From an uncultured Eubacteriales bacterium (GTDB taxonomy: Bacteria > Bacillota > Clostridia > Oscillospirales > Oscillospiraceae), in the NCBI GenBank assembly GCA_902465435.1, contig CABQNH010000037.1, positions 1 to 17,713 of the forward strand: a DNA stretch of 17,713 nucleotides. The letters run 5' to 3'. A program made the translations under genes and the position numbers. Under the pieces are notes generated by a model that saw only the letters and a list, made by a program, of their open reading frames with translations, was not told the DNA's origin and searched no databases. Positions 15,866-17,713 of the stretch are shown here, one piece after another. Positions within the stretch are counted from its first letter, which is position 1; every line of letters begins with the position of its first letter.

Positions 15866-17584
15866 ATGGAGCAGGCGGTCAAAACCCCTTGGGTCAAAAA
15901 TCTTGGCGAAGTCCCTGCGCACCTGACCTATTTTTCGGGAAGCATGTACGAGGCGGTCGAGCGGATCGCCGCACAGTATCCACGCCTCACCGCGCTCGAC
16001 TTTATGGGAAAAAGGACGAGCTATCCGGCTCTGTGCCGTGCGGTGACGCGCTGCGCACGGGCGCTGTCCGCCATCGGCGTACAGCAGGGAGACCGGGTCA
16101 CGATCTGTATGCCGAACTGTCCGCAGGCTGTCGTGATGTTCTACGCGGTCAATCTGGTGGGCGGCATCTCTAATATGGTACATCCCCTGTCCGGTGAGAA
16201 GGAGATCGAGTTCTACCTTCGGGATTCCCAAAGCGTCTGCGCCATCACGCTCGACCAGTTTTATGAAAAATTTGCAGCCATTCGCGCGCAGACACCCGCG
16301 CTGAAGCATCTGATCGTGACCGGCATCGGCGACGCAATGCACCTTCCGATGCGCGTCGGCTATGCGCTGACGCAGGGACGCAAGCTGCCGAAGCTGCCCA
16401 AGGACACGCCGATCCTGCGCTGGAGGACGTTCCTGGAAATGGGACGGCGCAGCTCCGGCGAATACCGCGCAAAGCGCGTCGGCACGGATCCCGCCGTGAT
16501 CCTCTACAGCGGCGGCACGACCGGCCTGACGAAGGGCATTCTTTTATCCAACCTGAATTTCAACGCGCTCGGCCAGCAGATCGTTGCGACGAACCCGATG
16601 TTCCGCCCGGGCGACCGGATGCTTGCCGCCATGCCGATTTTCCACGGCTTCGGTCTGGGCGTCAGCATCCATTCCATGCTTTCGCAGGGCGGCTGCTGCG
16701 TGCTGGTTCCGCGCTTCACGCCGGAGAGCTACAGCCGACTGCTTTGCCGCAAGCGGTGCAATTTTATCGCCGCCGTGCCGACGCTCTATGAGGCGCTGCT
16801 GCGCAGCGGGAGCATGAAAAATGCCGACCTGCGCTTCCTCAAGGGCGTGTTCAGCGGCGGGGATTCCCTGTCCGTGGAGCTGAAAAAGCGGGTCGACTGT
16901 TTTCTTCTGGAACACCATAGTACGGTGCAGGTGCGCGAGGGCTACGGCACCACCGAATGCGTTACGGCAAGCTGCCTGACGCCGCCGCATATGGCAAGGG
17001 AAGGCTCCATCGGCCTGCCGTTCCCGGACACCTATTACAAAATTGTCCGCGTCGGCACGCTGGAGGAGCAGCCCTATGGGCAGGAGGGCGAGATCTGCAT
17101 TTCCGGCCCGACGGTTATGATGGGCTACGTCGGCCAGCCGGAGGAAACGGCGCAGACCATGAAAAAGCACGCCGACGGCCTGACGTGGGTGCACACGGGC
17201 GATCTCGGTATTATGGATTCGGATGGATTTGTGTACTTTCGCCAGCGCATCAAGCGTATGATCGTCACGAGCGGCTATAACGTCTACCCCTCCCAGTTAG
17301 AGAACATTCTCGACGCCCATGCGCTCGTGCAGATGAGCTGCGTCATCGGCGTGCCCGATCCGATCAAAATTCAGAAGGTCAAGGCCTTCGTCATGCTGAA
17401 GCCCGGCGCGGAGCCGACAGAGGCCAACCGCGCGCTTTTGATGGACTATTGCCGCAAGCGCATTGCCAAGTACGCCATGCCGTATGAGATCGAATTTCGC
17501 GAGCAGCTTCCCAAGACGCTGGTGGGCAAGGTGGCCTACCGGGAGCTGGAGGAGGAAGAGCGGAAAAAGCGCGGAGAGGCCTAA
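15866..17584 (+). CDS. AMP-forming acyl-CoA synthetase-like ligase
   Basis: This 572-residue member of the adenylate-forming (ANL) superfamily should activate a carboxylic acid with ATP and pass it to coenzyme A. Motifs are YSGGTTGLTKG (214-224, phosphate-binding loop), a central substrate region around MPIFHGFGLG (256-265), GYGTTE (359-364), HTGDLG (443-448), the hinge region RQRIKRMIVTSGYNVYP (459-475) and the C-terminal catalytic lysine K555 in LVGKVAYREL. There is no signal peptide or obvious membrane helix. Motifs resemble long- or medium-chain fatty acyl-CoA ligases, but the substrate is not readable. The start follows AGGAGG with 10-base spacing. It has its own promoter at 15592 and is followed by a hairpin at 17602, so it appears monocistronic. 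Confidence 0.92.
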   Translation: MEQAVKTPWVKNLGEVPAHLTYFSGSMYEAVERIAAQYPRLTALDFMGKRTSYPALCRAVTRCARALSAIGVQQGDRVTICMPNCPQAVVMFYAVNLVGGISNMVHPLSGEKEIEFYLRDSQSVCAITLDQFYEKFAAIRAQTPALKHLIVTGIGDAMHLPMRVGYALTQGRKLPKLPKDTPILRWRTFLEMGRRSSGEYRAKRVGTDPAVILYSGGTTGLTKGILLSNLNFNALGQQIVATNPMFRPGDRMLAAMPIFHGFGLGVSIHSMLSQGGCCVLVPRFTPESYSRLLCRKRCNFIAAVPTLYEALLRSGSMKNADLRFLKGVFSGGDSLSVELKKRVDCFLLEHHSTVQVREGYGTTECVTASCLTPPHMAREGSIGLPFPDTYYKIVRVGTLEEQPYGQEGEICISGPTVMMGYVGQPEETAQTMKKHADGLTWVHTGDLGIMDSDGFVYFRQRIKRMIVTSGYNVYPSQLENILDAHALVQMSCVIGVPDPIKIQKVKAFVMLKPGAEPTEANRALLMDYCRKRIAKYAMPYEIEFREQLPKTLVGKVAYRELEEEERKKRGEA

Positions 17585-17601
17585 AGCACAGAGAAAAGCA
17601 A

Positions 17602-17630
17602 GGGAACCCCTGATAGAGTCAGGGGTTCCC
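17602..17630 (+). terminator. Perfect hairpin downstream of the acyl-CoA synthetase-like gene
   Basis: GGGAACCCCTGA (17602-17613) and TCAGGGGTTCCC (17619-17630) form a 12-bp stem with a 5-base loop; flanking AA and TT extend it to 14 bp. The downstream tract is TTCTCAGA, only weakly T-rich. Probable transcript 3' end. It stands in the same position relative to the repeat as the unrelated hairpin at 119-146. Confidence 0.7.
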
Positions 17631-17638
17631 TTCTCAGA

Positions 17639-17686
17639 CTGTCAATAAAGTCCGTAACCGTCAAAATGGGAAAACAATTTTGACGT
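17639..17686 (+). repeat. Right copy of a terminal inverted repeat
   Basis: It is reverse-complementary to 61-108, with the first 30 bases identical and the rest 14 of 18. It starts 8 bases after the hairpin of the preceding gene. It has an internal inverted repeat, CGTCAAAAT (17659-17667) with ATTTTGACG (17677-17685). The pairing is preserved in both copies despite differences in the loop. Confidence 0.85.
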
Positions 17687-17713
17687 TTTCCATGTGAAAC
17701 GTATCCATTCTGT

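Noticed and set aside
15666..15926. Small open frame in the leader of the acyl-CoA synthetase-like gene
   Set aside because: It starts at a TTG only a few bases from GAGGAG, has a biased basic composition, and overlaps the downstream gene out of frame.

Overview
The window is a GC-rich stretch of a Gram-positive chromosome, most likely from class Clostridia and probably the Oscillospirales/Oscillospiraceae. The reasons are the paired DnaD-like and DnaC/DnaI-like helicase-loader genes, strong AGGAGG-type ribosome binding sites, textbook sigma-A promoters with 17-base spacers, a tandem glycine riboswitch, and the Firmicutes-type gene families. The genus cannot be fixed from the sequence. The content is core housekeeping. 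I see no transposase, phage gene, CRISPR array, tRNA or rRNA.

Layout. Bases 1-195 hold a dispersed-type repeat and a perfect hairpin downstream of a small minus-strand gene (196-654, possibly a degenerate ferritin-like protein). A promoter at 975-1003 drives the overlapping replication pair dnaD-like (1089-2003) and dnaC/dnaI-like (1993-2979). A second promoter, a tandem glycine riboswitch and an intrinsic terminator precede glyA (3326-4579). Next come pgi (4732-6024) and a small P-loop ATPase with a GC-rich leader (6298-6705), closed by a bidirectional terminator shared with the converging mgtE (6779-8164, minus). mgtE has a 160-base structured leader, and its promoter shares -35 bases with the divergent promoter of an AlaX-type tRNA-editing gene (8413-9555). 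That gene runs head-on into a secreted polysaccharide deacetylase (9443-10219, minus) with a 113-base coding overlap. An rlmA-like rRNA methyltransferase follows (10359-11165).

The last third is a tight translation and cofactor operon: prfA (11310-12386), a Sua5-type threonylcarbamoyl-AMP synthase (12389-13411), and coaE, which runs with no stop codon into an M18 aminopeptidase (13414-15405). It ends at a strong terminator at 15479. A separately promoted acyl-CoA synthetase-like gene (15866-17584) ends the window, followed by a hairpin and a second copy of the left-end repeat in inverted orientation.

The points most worth a second look are: (i) the in-frame CoaE/M18 fusion, which keeps an internal ribosome binding site and start; (ii) the 48-base inverted repeat at the two window ends (44 of 48 matching, 30 perfect), each copy just downstream of a gene-end hairpin of unrelated sequence; (iii) the mgtE leader, which can fold to hide its own ribosome binding site and does not look like a canonical M-box; and (iv) the overlapping divergent and convergent arrangements around the AlaX-type gene.
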